39,611 nt of DNA, taken from NCBI GenBank assembly GCA_024227975.1, contig JAAETV010000398.1, positions 1 to 39,611 of the forward strand, in the 5' to 3' direction. A program made the position numbers and the translations under genes. Positions 8,100 through 16,491 of the stretch are shown here, piece after piece; positions within the stretch are counted from its first letter, which is position 1, and every line of letters begins with the position of its first letter. Origin of the DNA: Actinomycetes bacterium (lineage in GTDB: Bacteria > Actinomycetota > Acidimicrobiia > Acidimicrobiales > SZUA-35). The notes under the pieces were generated by a model, which had not been told where the DNA came from, did not search any database, and saw only the letters and a list, made by a program, of their open reading frames with translations.

Positions 8100-8600
8100 T
8101 CAACCGAAGATCTTGGCTATCGATGGGCACTCGGGGTCGCCCATGGGGCATCGAGGATCCTTGGCGCTACCGAACTGGCTCCGGTTCACCAGGAGGAAGC
8201 AGCTGTCGCAAACGAACTCGTCGTTGCGGGGCCCAGTGGGACCATCGGCCTTGGCGGTCCCGGTCCCCTCCTCGCCTTCCTCATCGTCATCGTCGTCTGT
8301 GGCTGCCATCCGATCTCGAAGAATGGCTTCGAGATCGGCCTCGACGTCGTCAGGGTCCTGCTCTTCCTCGTCGTCCTCCTCCTCAACAGCCACCTTCCGG
8401 GAGCGCGGCTGCGCTGCCTCTTCCTCTTCCTCTTCCTCTTCGTCCTCCGCCACGTCCTCCGACTGGAACTCATCGATTGGCTCATCGGCCTCCAAGTTGG
8501 CCTCGTCGACCTCCTCAGCATCAGGCTCTTCGTCGAAGTCATCGTCGAATTCTTCCTCCTCGACAACGCCCTCGACGTCTTCTTCTGTCTCGTCACTCAT
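8100..8600 (-). CDS. Highly acidic protein with C-terminal four-cysteine zinc-binding site (DUF4193-like)
   Basis: The first 110 of 166 residues are almost all Glu and Asp with a few hydrophobics, including an unbroken Glu run. The C-terminus holds DEFVCDSCFLLVNRSQFG followed by CPMGDPEC, that is C131, C134, C151 and C158. The spacing and the F-x-C-x-x-C-F-L-V block resemble the actinobacterial DUF4193 family, whose members are small acidic proteins with a conserved four-Cys site. The role of the family is not known to me. Here the acidic arm is longer than I expect for that family, so the match is tentative. The gene is the first of four tightly packed minus-strand genes, with one base to the next. 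Upstream (8601-8696) there is a TTGACC-18-CAGGGT pair that could be a promoter, but its -10 is poor. Confidence 0.8.
   Translation of the reverse strand: MSDETEEDVEGVVEEEEFDDDFDEEPDAEEVDEANLEADEPIDEFQSEDVAEDEEEEEEEEAAQPRSRKVAVEEEDDEEEQDPDDVEADLEAILRDRMAATDDDDDEEGEEGTGTAKADGPTGPRNDEFVCDSCFLLVNRSQFGSAKDPRCPMGDPECPSIAKIFG
8417..8441. repeat. Six-base tandem repeat encoding poly-Glu
   Basis: The plus strand has CTCTTC repeated about four times in a row, which on the minus strand encodes alternating GAA and GAG Glu codons in the acidic protein. Because the unit is six bases long, gain or loss of a unit would keep the frame and change only the length of the Glu run. Confidence 0.8.
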
Positions 8601-8696
8601 CCAGCAAGCCTCGTAGTTGAACCTTTGTGGAACGGCCGGACTCTAGCCACTCAAAGGCCGAGTTGGCTGCACCCTGTCAACAAACCAGGCTGTCGG

Positions 8697-9560
8697 TCAA
8701 TTTCTTTGGAATCTGACCCGGGCTGAGGAGACACTTGCCACATAGGCCTGGGTCTGCTGGAACAGGCCAAGGGCGGCCACCGAGGTCGGGCCCTGGTAGT
8801 AGCCGGCCAGGGCCAGGCCCTCGTTTCCGTGGAAGCCAGTGAGCCACAACAAAAAACGAGCGCTCATCCGAATGTTGTCGTCGGGGTTGTACGGATCGAG
8901 GTCGGGGAGGCCGACGAGGTCGGTGGCGACCCAGGTCGCAGTGCTGGGGAGCAGCTGGCCGATACCAATGGCTCCCTTGTTCGAGACCACGCTGGCCTGC
9001 CAGCCGGATTCCTGATAGGCGAGTGCCATCAGGAGGTCAGGAGCAACCCCATAGTGGGCCGCCCAGCGCTCGAAAGAAGGGATGAGCTCGAGTCGCTCGG
9101 GGTTGTCGGTGATCGAGGTTGGCATGGCCGGATAGCGGGCAGCCAGCAGGGCAAGGGTCGATGCTTCATCGGCCTCTGAGGGGAGATGGAGCTTCTGGCC
9201 GATCCAGATCCGGTTCGGATTGGCCAGTGCGTTGAGCGAGACGATGTCGGATGCCGCCACCCCGAAATGCCGGGCGATACCACTGACGGTGTCACCTGAC
9301 TCGACGGTGTAGACGACAGGCTCGGGTACCGGGACGATCAGTCGTTGGCCGATCCGGATCAGGTTGTAGTTGGAGATGCCGTTGGCCGACGCCAACTCAG
9401 ATGTCGTGACCCCGTGGACCTTGGCAATCACCGACAAGGTATCCCCCGGCTCGACGACATAGGAGGTCTCAGCCGACGCGGCCGAAGCCGGAACGAGCAC
9501 CATTGAGGCGACGAGAGCGGTCAGGACGAGAGACCAGAGTGTTGTTCGCTTATGGGCCAT
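8697..9560 (-). CDS. Secreted LysM-LysM lytic transglycosylase (SLT domain)
   Basis: A signal peptide opens the protein (MAHKRTTLWSLVLTALVASM, cut near SAASA-ET at about residue 31). Two LysM peptidoglycan-binding modules follow at 34-77 (YVVEPGDTLSVIAKVHGV) and 84-127 (YTVESGDTVSGIARHFGV). Residues 155-287 are a goose-lysozyme/SLT fold with ALAYQESGWQ, where E184 is the likely catalytic acid, and GAIGIGQLLPSTATW. It should cleave or remodel peptidoglycan outside the membrane. The ATG at 9560 is chosen because AGGAGG lies four bases before it and the signal peptide then starts properly; the frame is open to 9593. Its stop is followed by the acidic protein's promoter region, and the ThyX-like gene ends 50 bases upstream. 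Confidence 0.93.
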   Translation of the reverse strand: MAHKRTTLWSLVLTALVASMVLVPASAASAETSYVVEPGDTLSVIAKVHGVTTSELASANGISNYNLIRIGQRLIVPVPEPVVYTVESGDTVSGIARHFGVAASDIVSLNALANPNRIWIGQKLHLPSEADEASTLALLAARYPAMPTSITDNPERLELIPSFERWAAHYGVAPDLLMALAYQESGWQASVVSNKGAIGIGQLLPSTATWVATDLVGLPDLDPYNPDDNIRMSARFLLWLTGFHGNEGLALAGYYQGPTSVAALGLFQQTQAYVASVSSARVRFQRN

Positions 9561-9610
9561 TGGGCCTCCTTCGGCAGTACCAGAGGCCCACATGAGGGGT
9601 AGGCCAGAAT

Positions 9611-11296
9611 CTATGCGGTGTTGCCCGCGCGCCTAGCTTCTGCCCTACGTTCTGCATCCAACCGCTCCAGGTCCGCCTCCGTGGAGTGATTGACGAACGA
9701 CATCATAGCCGCGATGGCCTTGTGGCCGGCTTTTTCGCCGATCAAGCGATGCATCTGCTGCGCCACCGAGCGATACGCAGGGTGACCCTGGGGGGTGCTT
9801 CGCAACTCCAGAGTGTGCATGGCGGCCCGAGCGTTGAGGTTGAAGTTGAACCTCACCCGATAGGCGAAGGAGATGGCGTAGGCCGCCTGAACGGGGAACT
9901 CTGACCGGATCGTCTCGTAGAGCTCAGCCGAGCGGGACATGGCCTCATCGAACCGGTCGGTCAGGCCAGCATCGTCGATCAGGGGCGACCGGGTGTATCC
10001 ATGATACGGGTTGAGGGTCTGCCACTCGACGGTGAGCATCCGATGGCGTTGGAGGTCGCGGAAGGCCCCATAGTCGGCCAACACGTCGAAACGATAGAAG
10101 GGGCGTTCCAAGGCCCGACCCGGGCGGTGACGGCGATTCGCTCGATCCCCGGTGTAGGCCTGGATTACCCGCAGCCGGTCTTCGACCGACATGGTCCGGG
10201 CCCGATGCTCGAGGTCACGCTCCGACAGGTGGGAGTACGGATAGAGCATCGAGGCCACCATCTTGACCTCGGCATCAGGATCGAAATCGACGAGCTCGAC
10301 CCTGGCCTCGTCGTCGTAGAGGTCATAGGCGCCGAGCAGCTCACCGGCTATCTCGTCCATGGCTATCCGGTTGTCGGCCATGTACTGGCTCGATTCCAGG
10401 CCACGACCCTCGAGGTCGACCCGGCGCACGAAGGACGGGATCACCTTGCGTAATTCGGTGAGAATCATGTCGGCGTAGTGGCGGGACTCCGGCAGCGGAT
10501 GAGCCCTCATGCGCAACAGGAGCTGTTCGTAGCTCTGCCCTGACCCGTAGATACCAACATTCGACTGGGCCGCCGCCGGCAACACACCCCGAACAGCATC
10601 GAGGGCCTTGGCCTTCACCGCCATCCGGTAGACGAAATCGCTGTCTCCCGGCGACTTCGGGGAAACCGAGCGCACATAGTCAGCCATGATCGGGGTCATC
10701 GATGCGTAGGCGTCGAACAGGCGATCCATCTCACCCACATAGCGAGTGCCGAGCGATGACGACAGGATCTCCGGGTCGCGGAAGTAGCGATAACGGCCAC
10801 CAGGACGGCTGTCATAGGCGATGTAACGGGTCGACTGCTCCAGGTAGGCGGCGAGCCGGCCCCACTCCAAGACCTTGGTCAGCAGGTTCGATGCCTGCTC
10901 ACAGGCCAGGTGAACGCCGCCGAGCTGAGCAACCGAGTCATCCCCGAACTCAACGAAAATCCGTTCATAGAGGTCCTCAGCCCGTTTCATGCCGATCGTG
11001 GCATCAACTGATTGGTCCCCCTCGATATCGAGCTCACCAACGAACTCGTCGAGAAAGAGACGACGCAGGCTCTTGGGAGAACGCGAATAGCGAGCGAAGA
11101 GGGCGCCCTTCACCACCTCAGGCAGATTGACCAGGGCAAACACTGGCAAGTCGAGGTTCGTGAAGTAGCGCCGCAGAACGTCTTGTTCCTCAGCAGAGAA
11201 TTCTTCGACCAGATACGGGGCCACGGCGTGAGAGCGTAGGGCCAGAACGACCCCGAGAGGGGGACCGCACTGCGAAGCCTGTTGGCGATCAGACAA
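9611..11296 (-). CDS. Tandem ThyX-like protein (FAD-dependent thymidylate synthase family, divergent)
   Basis: At 561 residues this is about twice a normal ThyX (about 230). Each half carries part of the ThyX signature RHR-x7-S. In the first half the block reads WGR (145-147), seven residues, then S155 with R157-Y158. In the second half it reads RHR (417-419), seven residues, then T427; a later LELR (496-499) sits where ThyX has its catalytic Arg region. The first half also has the RxxLP block (near 236-240). ThyX makes dTMP from dUMP using FAD and methylene-folate; whether this one still does is doubtful. The start is TTG at 11296, which overlaps the upstream stop by eight bases; a GTG at about 11225 is another choice. 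It lies in the run downstream of the DAG-kinase-like gene. Confidence 0.85.
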   Translation of the reverse strand: MSDRQQASQCGPPLGVVLALRSHAVAPYLVEEFSAEEQDVLRRYFTNLDLPVFALVNLPEVVKGALFARYSRSPKSLRRLFLDEFVGELDIEGDQSVDATIGMKRAEDLYERIFVEFGDDSVAQLGGVHLACEQASNLLTKVLEWGRLAAYLEQSTRYIAYDSRPGGRYRYFRDPEILSSSLGTRYVGEMDRLFDAYASMTPIMADYVRSVSPKSPGDSDFVYRMAVKAKALDAVRGVLPAAAQSNVGIYGSGQSYEQLLLRMRAHPLPESRHYADMILTELRKVIPSFVRRVDLEGRGLESSQYMADNRIAMDEIAGELLGAYDLYDDEARVELVDFDPDAEVKMVASMLYPYSHLSERDLEHRARTMSVEDRLRVIQAYTGDRANRRHRPGRALERPFYRFDVLADYGAFRDLQRHRMLTVEWQTLNPYHGYTRSPLIDDAGLTDRFDEAMSRSAELYETIRSEFPVQAAYAISFAYRVRFNFNLNARAAMHTLELRSTPQGHPAYRSVAQQMHRLIGEKAGHKAIAAMMSFVNHSTEADLERLDAERRAEARRAGNTA

Positions 11297-11891
11297 CCAG
11301 GGTGAAGCAATTCGGTATTACCGACACCTCGAGGGTTCGATGGCGCCCCACCGATCGGCCATCGAGTAGAACCGGCGTCGGACGGTCAAAGACATGGTCC
11401 CAGCGGCCCCGACGTAGTGTTCGAAGCCGGGGGTGAGGGAGATGGGAGCCACTGGTTGCCCGGCTTCGGGCCAGGAGACGCTGACGCAGAGGAAGCTGGC
11501 CAACAGTGATATCGAGCAACCCATCGTTGGGATGAGCTCGTGGCCCCAGGTACCAATTCCGATACCAGCCCACATTCATGACAACCGCGATCTGACCTGA
11601 CCACCCCCACCGCCTGGCGATGACACTGGCAACAAAGGGGACGGGCTCAGCCCCATCCAACGAGGCGACACCGAGGTCGAACGGATAGTAGTGATGGTCG
11701 GCCGGAGGACGCTCCGGTTCAACACCGAGAGTGGTCAAGACGTCACCGGCGCCGACGCCCGCTACCAGGGGCTCTCCCCGGCTGTGGGCGGCTGCAGCCA
11801 GGGAAGCCAGTTCATGATCAGAGCCCGCGACTACCGCTTCGGGAGGACGCACTCCTGGCTCGCCCCACGGCTCGCCCCACTTGATGACCAT
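11289..11891 (-). CDS. Protein resembling the C-terminal domain of diacylglycerol kinases, lacking the catalytic domain
   Basis: The stretch MNVGWYRNWYLGPRAHPNDG followed by LLDITVGQLP matches the region of DagK/YegS lipid kinases where an Asn-rich loop and P-x-D-G-x-L form the second domain, and the ending (LLDGRSVGRHRTLEVSVIPN) matches the last strands of that fold. There is no GGDGT nucleotide-binding motif, and at 200 residues the protein is too short for a full kinase of about 300. It may be a stand-alone regulatory or binding domain. The start is ATG at 11891, 14 bases after the helY stop, preceded by AGGGCG. The stop overlaps the TTG of the ThyX-like gene. The kinship is judged by eye only, so the family call is moderate. 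Confidence 0.6.
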   Translation of the reverse strand: MVIKWGEPWGEPGVRPPEAVVAGSDHELASLAAAAHSRGEPLVAGVGAGDVLTTLGVEPERPPADHHYYPFDLGVASLDGAEPVPFVASVIARRWGWSGQIAVVMNVGWYRNWYLGPRAHPNDGLLDITVGQLPLRQRLLARSRATSGSHLPHPRLRTLRRGRWDHVFDRPTPVLLDGRSVGRHRTLEVSVIPNCFTLVV

Positions 11892-11905
11892 CGCCCTGCC
11901 TGTCC

Positions 11906-14629
11906 CTAGTCTGGGCCGCCCGAACCAGTTTCAACGATAGACGAGGCGGCTACGAGGTCACGAAACACACCTTCGGCGGCAGCCCTGGTGGCCGAGGCCG
12001 TCGCCGGTACCGAGGCCAGCAGGGCCAGTTGGCGGAGCAGGTCGATGAGCTGTTTGGCGGTGCGAACGAAGTCACCGGCCGTTATGTCCTCCTCGGCCAG
12101 GACATCGGCCAGGTCACCACCGGCGGCCCAACCGTGGGCGACGGCCATGAATCCGGCATGGGGTGCACGGGTGATAGGCAATCTGGCGTCGTGTTCGTTG
12201 GTTACCAGGTCGAGGTGGAGGCCCTGGAGCCTGACGAAGCGGCGACGAAGCTTGGCCGATGGGTACCAGGGCTCTGCGCTAGGCCCACCCCCTCGCTCCT
12301 CGTAGACGAAGCTGGAGGCCATGGCCGCCACCTCAGCGCTGTTCAGGCCATCGAAGAGACCATCTTCCATGGCCTCTACCACCAGCAGATCGCACTCATG
12401 GTACAGCCGGGCCAGACGCTGGCCCGATGAGGTCAGTACCCAGGCGGCATCAGCATCGACAACGTCCCCGTTTCCGCCACGCTGAGTGGTATCAGCCGAA
12501 GCATGTTGGACGTCGAAGCTGATATGGCCCCGATCTTCGAGCAATTCGATGACCCGGTCGAACTGTCCGGCAAGCGACTCAGCCCGACGAGCCGCTGAGG
12601 CCTTGACCTTTTGCAGATCCTGGTCGACCCGGTCGAGCCGGCGCAGAGCCTTCTGGGCCCCCGGCGGGACGTCAGCGGCCGAGCGCACCACACCTGAGGG
12701 ACCGAGCTTGCGCCTGCGCTTGGGACCGAGGAGGCGAGACCGAGCCAGGTCTTGGCCGACCTGGTGGAGGAACGACACACTATTGGGCAAGTAGGGCTCT
12801 GGCAGTTCGACGCGCCCAACCACGACAGGAACCTCGTCGAGGTCACCAGGATTCACATCAAAGGTGCCGCCGTCACGGTCGACCAATTTGGCCCGGATCC
12901 GATCACCGCTTCGGAACGACACCGCCACCGTCACCAGCGGGGTCGACAAGCCAGGACCCGAAGCATCGATGATGTCGCCAGGACTGAGCTGGCTGATGGC
13001 GAACGAGACCTCGCTTCGAAGCTGAGCCTTGTCGTTACCATCGAGAGCAGGGCTGGTCACAAGGGCGGCTCGTAGCTCGTCGACGGGGCCGAACTCGCGC
13101 TCGATTCGGCGGGTGACCTGGCGCTGACGTTCGATCAATCGCTCCACTCGATGCTCAGAGCGGACCACCCCCGCATCAGCCCGGAACTGGGCGAACGACA
13201 GATTGAGGAGCTGACGGGCCCGTTCCTGGTCATAGCGGCGAACCAGGTTGGCCGCCATGTTGTAGGTCGGGCGGAACGACGAGCTGAGAACGAAGTCACG
13301 GCTCATGGCCAGGTCGGCCACCTGCTGGAATCGCACGAAGGGTGACCACAAGACGATGGCCTTGCCTTCGGTGTCGATGCCTCGCCGCCCGGCTCGTCCC
13401 GTGAGCTGGGTGTACTGGGCCGGAGTCAGGAACTCATGGTGGTCACCCGTGAACTTGGTGAGCTTTTCCAATACCACGGTTCGGGCCGGCATATTGATAC
13501 CAAGAGCGAGCGTTTCGGTGGCGAAAACCACCTTGACCAGGCCTCGGACGAAGCAAGCCTCGACCGCCTCCTTGAGTGGAGGGACCATGCCAGCGTGGTG
13601 AGGAGCAACACCGGCCTCCAATCCAGCTCGGAACCGCTCATAGCCGAGCACATCGAGGTCGAGGTCACTCAAAGACTCGATGCGATCAGCCACGATCGAG
13701 CGGATCTCGTCACGCTCACGCTGAGTGGTCAAGACCAGGCCAGATCCGGCCACGGCCGCGGCCGCATCGTCGCAGGCAGCACGGCTGAAGATGAAGTGGA
13801 TGGTGGGGAGCAGGTTCCGGTTGTGGAGTAGCTCGACCACCGACGCCCGGTCGGGGGTTCGCCATTTACGACTGGGCCGGCCTCGCCCCTTGTGCCCCCG
13901 GCCTCGCCCCCGCCCCTGCATCTGGCGAGGATCGATGTCGAAGCGATAGCCGTTCGGGTTGGCCTTGGTCCCCTTGACTGTCTTGATCAGATGAAGATGG
14001 TTGCTCGACCGCTCACCGATCAGGTAGTGGTTGTCGAGCTCGACCGGTCGCTTGGACTCGACCACCAGCGAGGTCGGGCCCCGTACCGTCTCGATCCATT
14101 CCTCGAGCTCGGAGGCATTCGAGACGGTTGCCGACAGGCACACGAGCTGGATGTGGCGAGGGAGGTGGATGATGACCTCCTCCCACACCGGACCCCGGTA
14201 GGCGTCTTGGAGGTAGTGGACCTCGTCGAGGACGACGGCGGCCAGCCTGTCGAGGGGATTGCCGGCATAGAGCATATTGCGCAGCACCTCGGTCGTCATG
14301 ACGACAACCGATGCACCCGGGTTCACCACATTGTCTCCGGTGAGGAGACCAACCTGATCCCAGCCGTATTCATCGACCAGATCGTGGAACTTCTGATTGG
14401 AGAGGGCCTTGATCGGGGTGGTGTAGAAGAGCCGCTGACCGGCCCCCAACGCCAGCTCCACGGCGTAGTTGGCCACCAGAGTCTTGCCCGCCCCAGTTGG
14501 TGCGGCCACGATCACATGCTGACCACCATCGAGCAGGTCGAAGGACTCGAGCTGGAATGGGTCAGGCTCGAATCCCAGATTCTCCAGGAATCGGGCGCGA
14601 ACCGGTGACGGTTGCCGATCGCCCTCCAT
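11906..14629 (-). CDS. helY: Ski2/Mtr4-like DEAD/DEAH-box RNA helicase HelY
   Basis: A superfamily 2 helicase of 907 residues. Visible motifs are Walker A APTGAGKT (43-50), motif Ib MTTEVLRNML, motif II DEVH (135-138), motif III CLSATVSN, motif V TLALGINMPARTVV and motif VI QLTGRAGRRGID. A Gly/Arg/Lys-rich insert (GRGRGRGHKGRGRPSRK) lies near residue 250 and should bind nucleic acid. The C-terminal third matches the Ski2/Mtr4 helical DSHCT region (ending with helices and AEGVFRDLV). Likely role: ATP-driven RNA unwinding in RNA decay or processing. ATG at 14629 shares its A with the TatC stop (TGATG), so translation is coupled. The same neighbour order, tatC then helY, is known in Mycobacterium tuberculosis (Rv2093c, Rv2092c). 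Confidence 0.95.
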   Translation of the reverse strand: MEGDRQPSPVRARFLENLGFEPDPFQLESFDLLDGGQHVIVAAPTGAGKTLVANYAVELALGAGQRLFYTTPIKALSNQKFHDLVDEYGWDQVGLLTGDNVVNPGASVVVMTTEVLRNMLYAGNPLDRLAAVVLDEVHYLQDAYRGPVWEEVIIHLPRHIQLVCLSATVSNASELEEWIETVRGPTSLVVESKRPVELDNHYLIGERSSNHLHLIKTVKGTKANPNGYRFDIDPRQMQGRGRGRGHKGRGRPSRKWRTPDRASVVELLHNRNLLPTIHFIFSRAACDDAAAAVAGSGLVLTTQRERDEIRSIVADRIESLSDLDLDVLGYERFRAGLEAGVAPHHAGMVPPLKEAVEACFVRGLVKVVFATETLALGINMPARTVVLEKLTKFTGDHHEFLTPAQYTQLTGRAGRRGIDTEGKAIVLWSPFVRFQQVADLAMSRDFVLSSSFRPTYNMAANLVRRYDQERARQLLNLSFAQFRADAGVVRSEHRVERLIERQRQVTRRIEREFGPVDELRAALVTSPALDGNDKAQLRSEVSFAISQLSPGDIIDASGPGLSTPLVTVAVSFRSGDRIRAKLVDRDGGTFDVNPGDLDEVPVVVGRVELPEPYLPNSVSFLHQVGQDLARSRLLGPKRRRKLGPSGVVRSAADVPPGAQKALRRLDRVDQDLQKVKASAARRAESLAGQFDRVIELLEDRGHISFDVQHASADTTQRGGNGDVVDADAAWVLTSSGQRLARLYHECDLLVVEAMEDGLFDGLNSAEVAAMASSFVYEERGGGPSAEPWYPSAKLRRRFVRLQGLHLDLVTNEHDARLPITRAPHAGFMAVAHGWAAGGDLADVLAEEDITAGDFVRTAKQLIDLLRQLALLASVPATASATRAAAEGVFRDLVAASSIVETGSGGPD

Positions 14630-15417
14630 CAAGTGTTGACAGCGAGACGGTGCTTCGTCATCCGGCCGCCTACGATCACGGCGAGCTCATAGAAGAGGTA
14701 CATGGGGATAGCCAATACACCCAAGGTGAACGGGTCGCCGGTAGGGGTGACAATGGCGGCCAGAATCACCACTGCTACCACCGCAATCCGCCGGTTCTTT
14801 CGCAGGGTGGCCGTCGACACGATCCCTACCAGTTGGAGGAAGATCAGTATCAGGGGTAACTCAGCGGCCAGTCCGAAAGCCAGCAGCATCTTCACGAACA
14901 GGCCGATGTATTCGCGGGGGGAGAAGAAGTCGACGAAGTTGTCGGATCCGAAGCTGGTCAGGACCGAGAGTGTCTTCGGCATCAGCAAGTAGCCGCTGGC
15001 CAGACCGAGGAACAGCAACACGATCGAGGCACCGAAAAACGGGAACAGTACCTTGCGTTCCGACGGGTAGAGGCCAGGCATCACGAACTTGCCGAGCTGA
15101 TACAACACCACGGGCAGAGCCAGCAGCAGCCCCCCATAGCCAGAGATGGCGAGCACGACCGAGAAGCTCTCGGTCGGCGATCTGATGATGAATTCGCACT
15201 CGTTGCCCAGAGCTTCCTGCTGATCACAGTAGGGTTTCTCCAGGAAACCGAAGATCCGCTTGTTGAAGATGTAGACGATGATGGTGCCTACGACGATGGC
15301 GATCACGGAGCGTATGAGCCGCGTCCTCAGCTCACTCAGATGACCGAGCAGGCTCATTTCGCCCTCTTGGGGGGCGGTGGTGTCGTCTGCTCCGCTTGAC
15401 TTGAACGGAAGCTTCAT
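14629..15417 (-). CDS. tatC: Sec-independent protein translocase TatC
   Basis: TatC is the six-helix core receptor of the twin-arginine pathway, which exports folded proteins carrying an RR signal. The 262-residue protein begins with the conserved cytoplasmic block MSLLGHLSELRTRLIRSVIA and has six hydrophobic helices. A periplasmic loop with the short CDQQEALGNEC insert carries two cysteines. The EY-x-G-L-F-V-K segment after helix 3 is present (REYIGLFVKMLLAFGLAAEL), including the conserved E in FGLAAELP. The start is ATG at 15417, which overlaps the TatB-like stop (ATGA). The next gene, helY, starts within its stop codon. Confidence 0.97.
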   Translation of the reverse strand: MKLPFKSSGADDTTAPQEGEMSLLGHLSELRTRLIRSVIAIVVGTIIVYIFNKRIFGFLEKPYCDQQEALGNECEFIIRSPTESFSVVLAISGYGGLLLALPVVLYQLGKFVMPGLYPSERKVLFPFFGASIVLLFLGLASGYLLMPKTLSVLTSFGSDNFVDFFSPREYIGLFVKMLLAFGLAAELPLILIFLQLVGIVSTATLRKNRRIAVVAVVILAAIVTPTGDPFTLGVLAIPMYLFYELAVIVGGRMTKHRLAVNT

Positions 15418-15812
15418 ACGTTGTCCTCGCCATCGACTCGTGGCCCATCGTCACCTGTCTCCAGGGCTGCGACCTCTTCGGCCTCTTCCACCACGGCGGC
15501 CTCTGAGCCGTCAGTGGTCCCTTCGGATGAGTCAGTGGTGCCAGAGCCGTTCGGCTGCGTCTTGGCGTAGCCTCGGTGCACGATCGGGTCGTCGTCGGAG
15601 CCTGTTCCCATCCACTTCTTCGGGTCGGCTATCTCGGTGACCTCGTCGAGACCGGACATGAACTCATCACGCAGGCCCGTTGTCATGGATCGGGCCTGGG
15701 CAACGAAGGCCCCGACCTTGCGTAGAACGCTGGGGAGCTGTTCAGGTCCAACCGCTATCAACGCCACCATGGCAATGACCAGGATCTCGAGCCCGCCCAC
15801 GTTGAAGAACAT
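15414..15812 (-). CDS. tatB: TatA/TatB-family protein, TatB-like
   Basis: One short N-terminal membrane helix (MFFNVGGLEILVIAMVALIA) is followed by VGPEQLPSVLRKVGAFV as an amphipathic helix and then a long acidic tail to residue 132. TatA usually has a polar Gln near residue 8 and FG after the helix, while TatB has Glu near residue 8 and GP-x-x-LP. Here Glu is residue 9 and the turn is GPEQLP, so this looks more like TatB; the mycobacterial gene in this position is called tatA. It joins TatC to form the Tat receptor complex. ATG at 15812 is chosen; the upstream sequence has only a weak GG-rich site. The stop overlaps the tatC start. No other TatA-type gene lies in the window. Confidence 0.88.
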   Translation of the reverse strand: MFFNVGGLEILVIAMVALIAVGPEQLPSVLRKVGAFVAQARSMTTGLRDEFMSGLDEVTEIADPKKWMGTGSDDDPIVHRGYAKTQPNGSGTTDSSEGTTDGSEAAVVEEAEEVAALETGDDGPRVDGEDNV

Positions 15813-15900
15813 GTTGCCAGGCTACCGGCTCGGCCTGATCCACATCACAAGCAAACGAGAGCACGGAGTAGAGCTTGACCGCCTCTACCCCGCCAATGCA

Positions 15901-16236
15901 CTACTGGGTTGGTGGCAGCTCCGCCATGATCTCGCTCAGACGGAGGTCGTCTTGGAGCAGAACGTGGAAGTCGAGCAGGTCATCATGGTTGATGGGTTCG
16001 CCGATGTGGGTCTCGTAGAGCTCGTCAGGGAGGCTCCAAGTCGAGAATTCGACACCCGACGCAATCAACAGGTCGATGGTTCGAGACTCAGCTGGCTTCA
16101 CCACCATCATGTGACAGAACGGGCAGCGGAACGCATACGTGCCGGCATCGTTGTCGTCGCAGATCCGTACGTGAACATCGGCCGTTGTGAGCTCGACGTC
16201 TCCGCAATCAGGACAACTAGCACGAATTGTGGCCAT
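15901..16236 (-). CDS. Small zinc-ribbon protein of unknown function
   Basis: From the ATG at 16236 this is a 111-residue protein with two CxxC pairs, SCPDCG and RCPFCHMM, about 30 residues apart, which should hold one zinc ion. The rest (a helix with IDLLIASGV and a tail HDDLLDFHVLLQDDLRLSEI) is predicted helical and has no known motif. The start is supported by AGGAGG 11 bases upstream; the frame is open to 16350, but the extension is Pro/Arg-rich and unlike the rest. It sits between lepB and tatB in the island and has no counterpart that I know of in the mycobacterial order. The 255 bases on its upstream side (16237-16491) hold no gene and no firm terminator. Confidence 0.75.
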   Translation of the reverse strand: MATIRASCPDCGDVELTTADVHVRICDDNDAGTYAFRCPFCHMMVVKPAESRTIDLLIASGVEFSTWSLPDELYETHIGEPINHDDLLDFHVLLQDDLRLSEIMAELPPTQ

Positions 16237-16491
16237 GGGTGGGGGAACCTCCTGCCCAAAAACGAGGGCTGGTCTCGTACCCCTAGGTTCGGCAGCGAGA
16301 TGGCCACCCTTAAGAGGATTGCCACGTTCAATCGCGGGGGCCCTGGCCATAGGCCTAAAAGGTCTCAGCCTCCCGATCTAGCGGCCGACTTGCAGCACAA
16401 GGAGATCGACAGGCTGAGCCCGTCGAGGTCTAGCCCTCGATCGCGCTGTCCAAATGGTCGCTATTCAGGCCAGTCCCGTTGAAACCGTCGG

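Noticed and set aside
8675..8680. A perfect TTGACA (minus strand) upstream of the acidic protein gene
   Set aside because: No TANNNT element lies 16-19 bases downstream; the nearest, TAGAGT, is 29 bases away.
8097..8726. A 209-codon plus-strand frame with hydrophobic Leu/Val runs
   Set aside because: The hydrophobic stretch is the antisense of the GAA/GAG-rich acidic gene; the minus frame has a four-cysteine site and fits its neighbours.
16364..16418. Inverted copies CTCAGCCT and AGGCTGAG in the gap between lepB and the zinc-ribbon gene
   Set aside because: The loop would be 39 bases and no T-run follows; arms of eight bases in a high-GC region can arise by chance.
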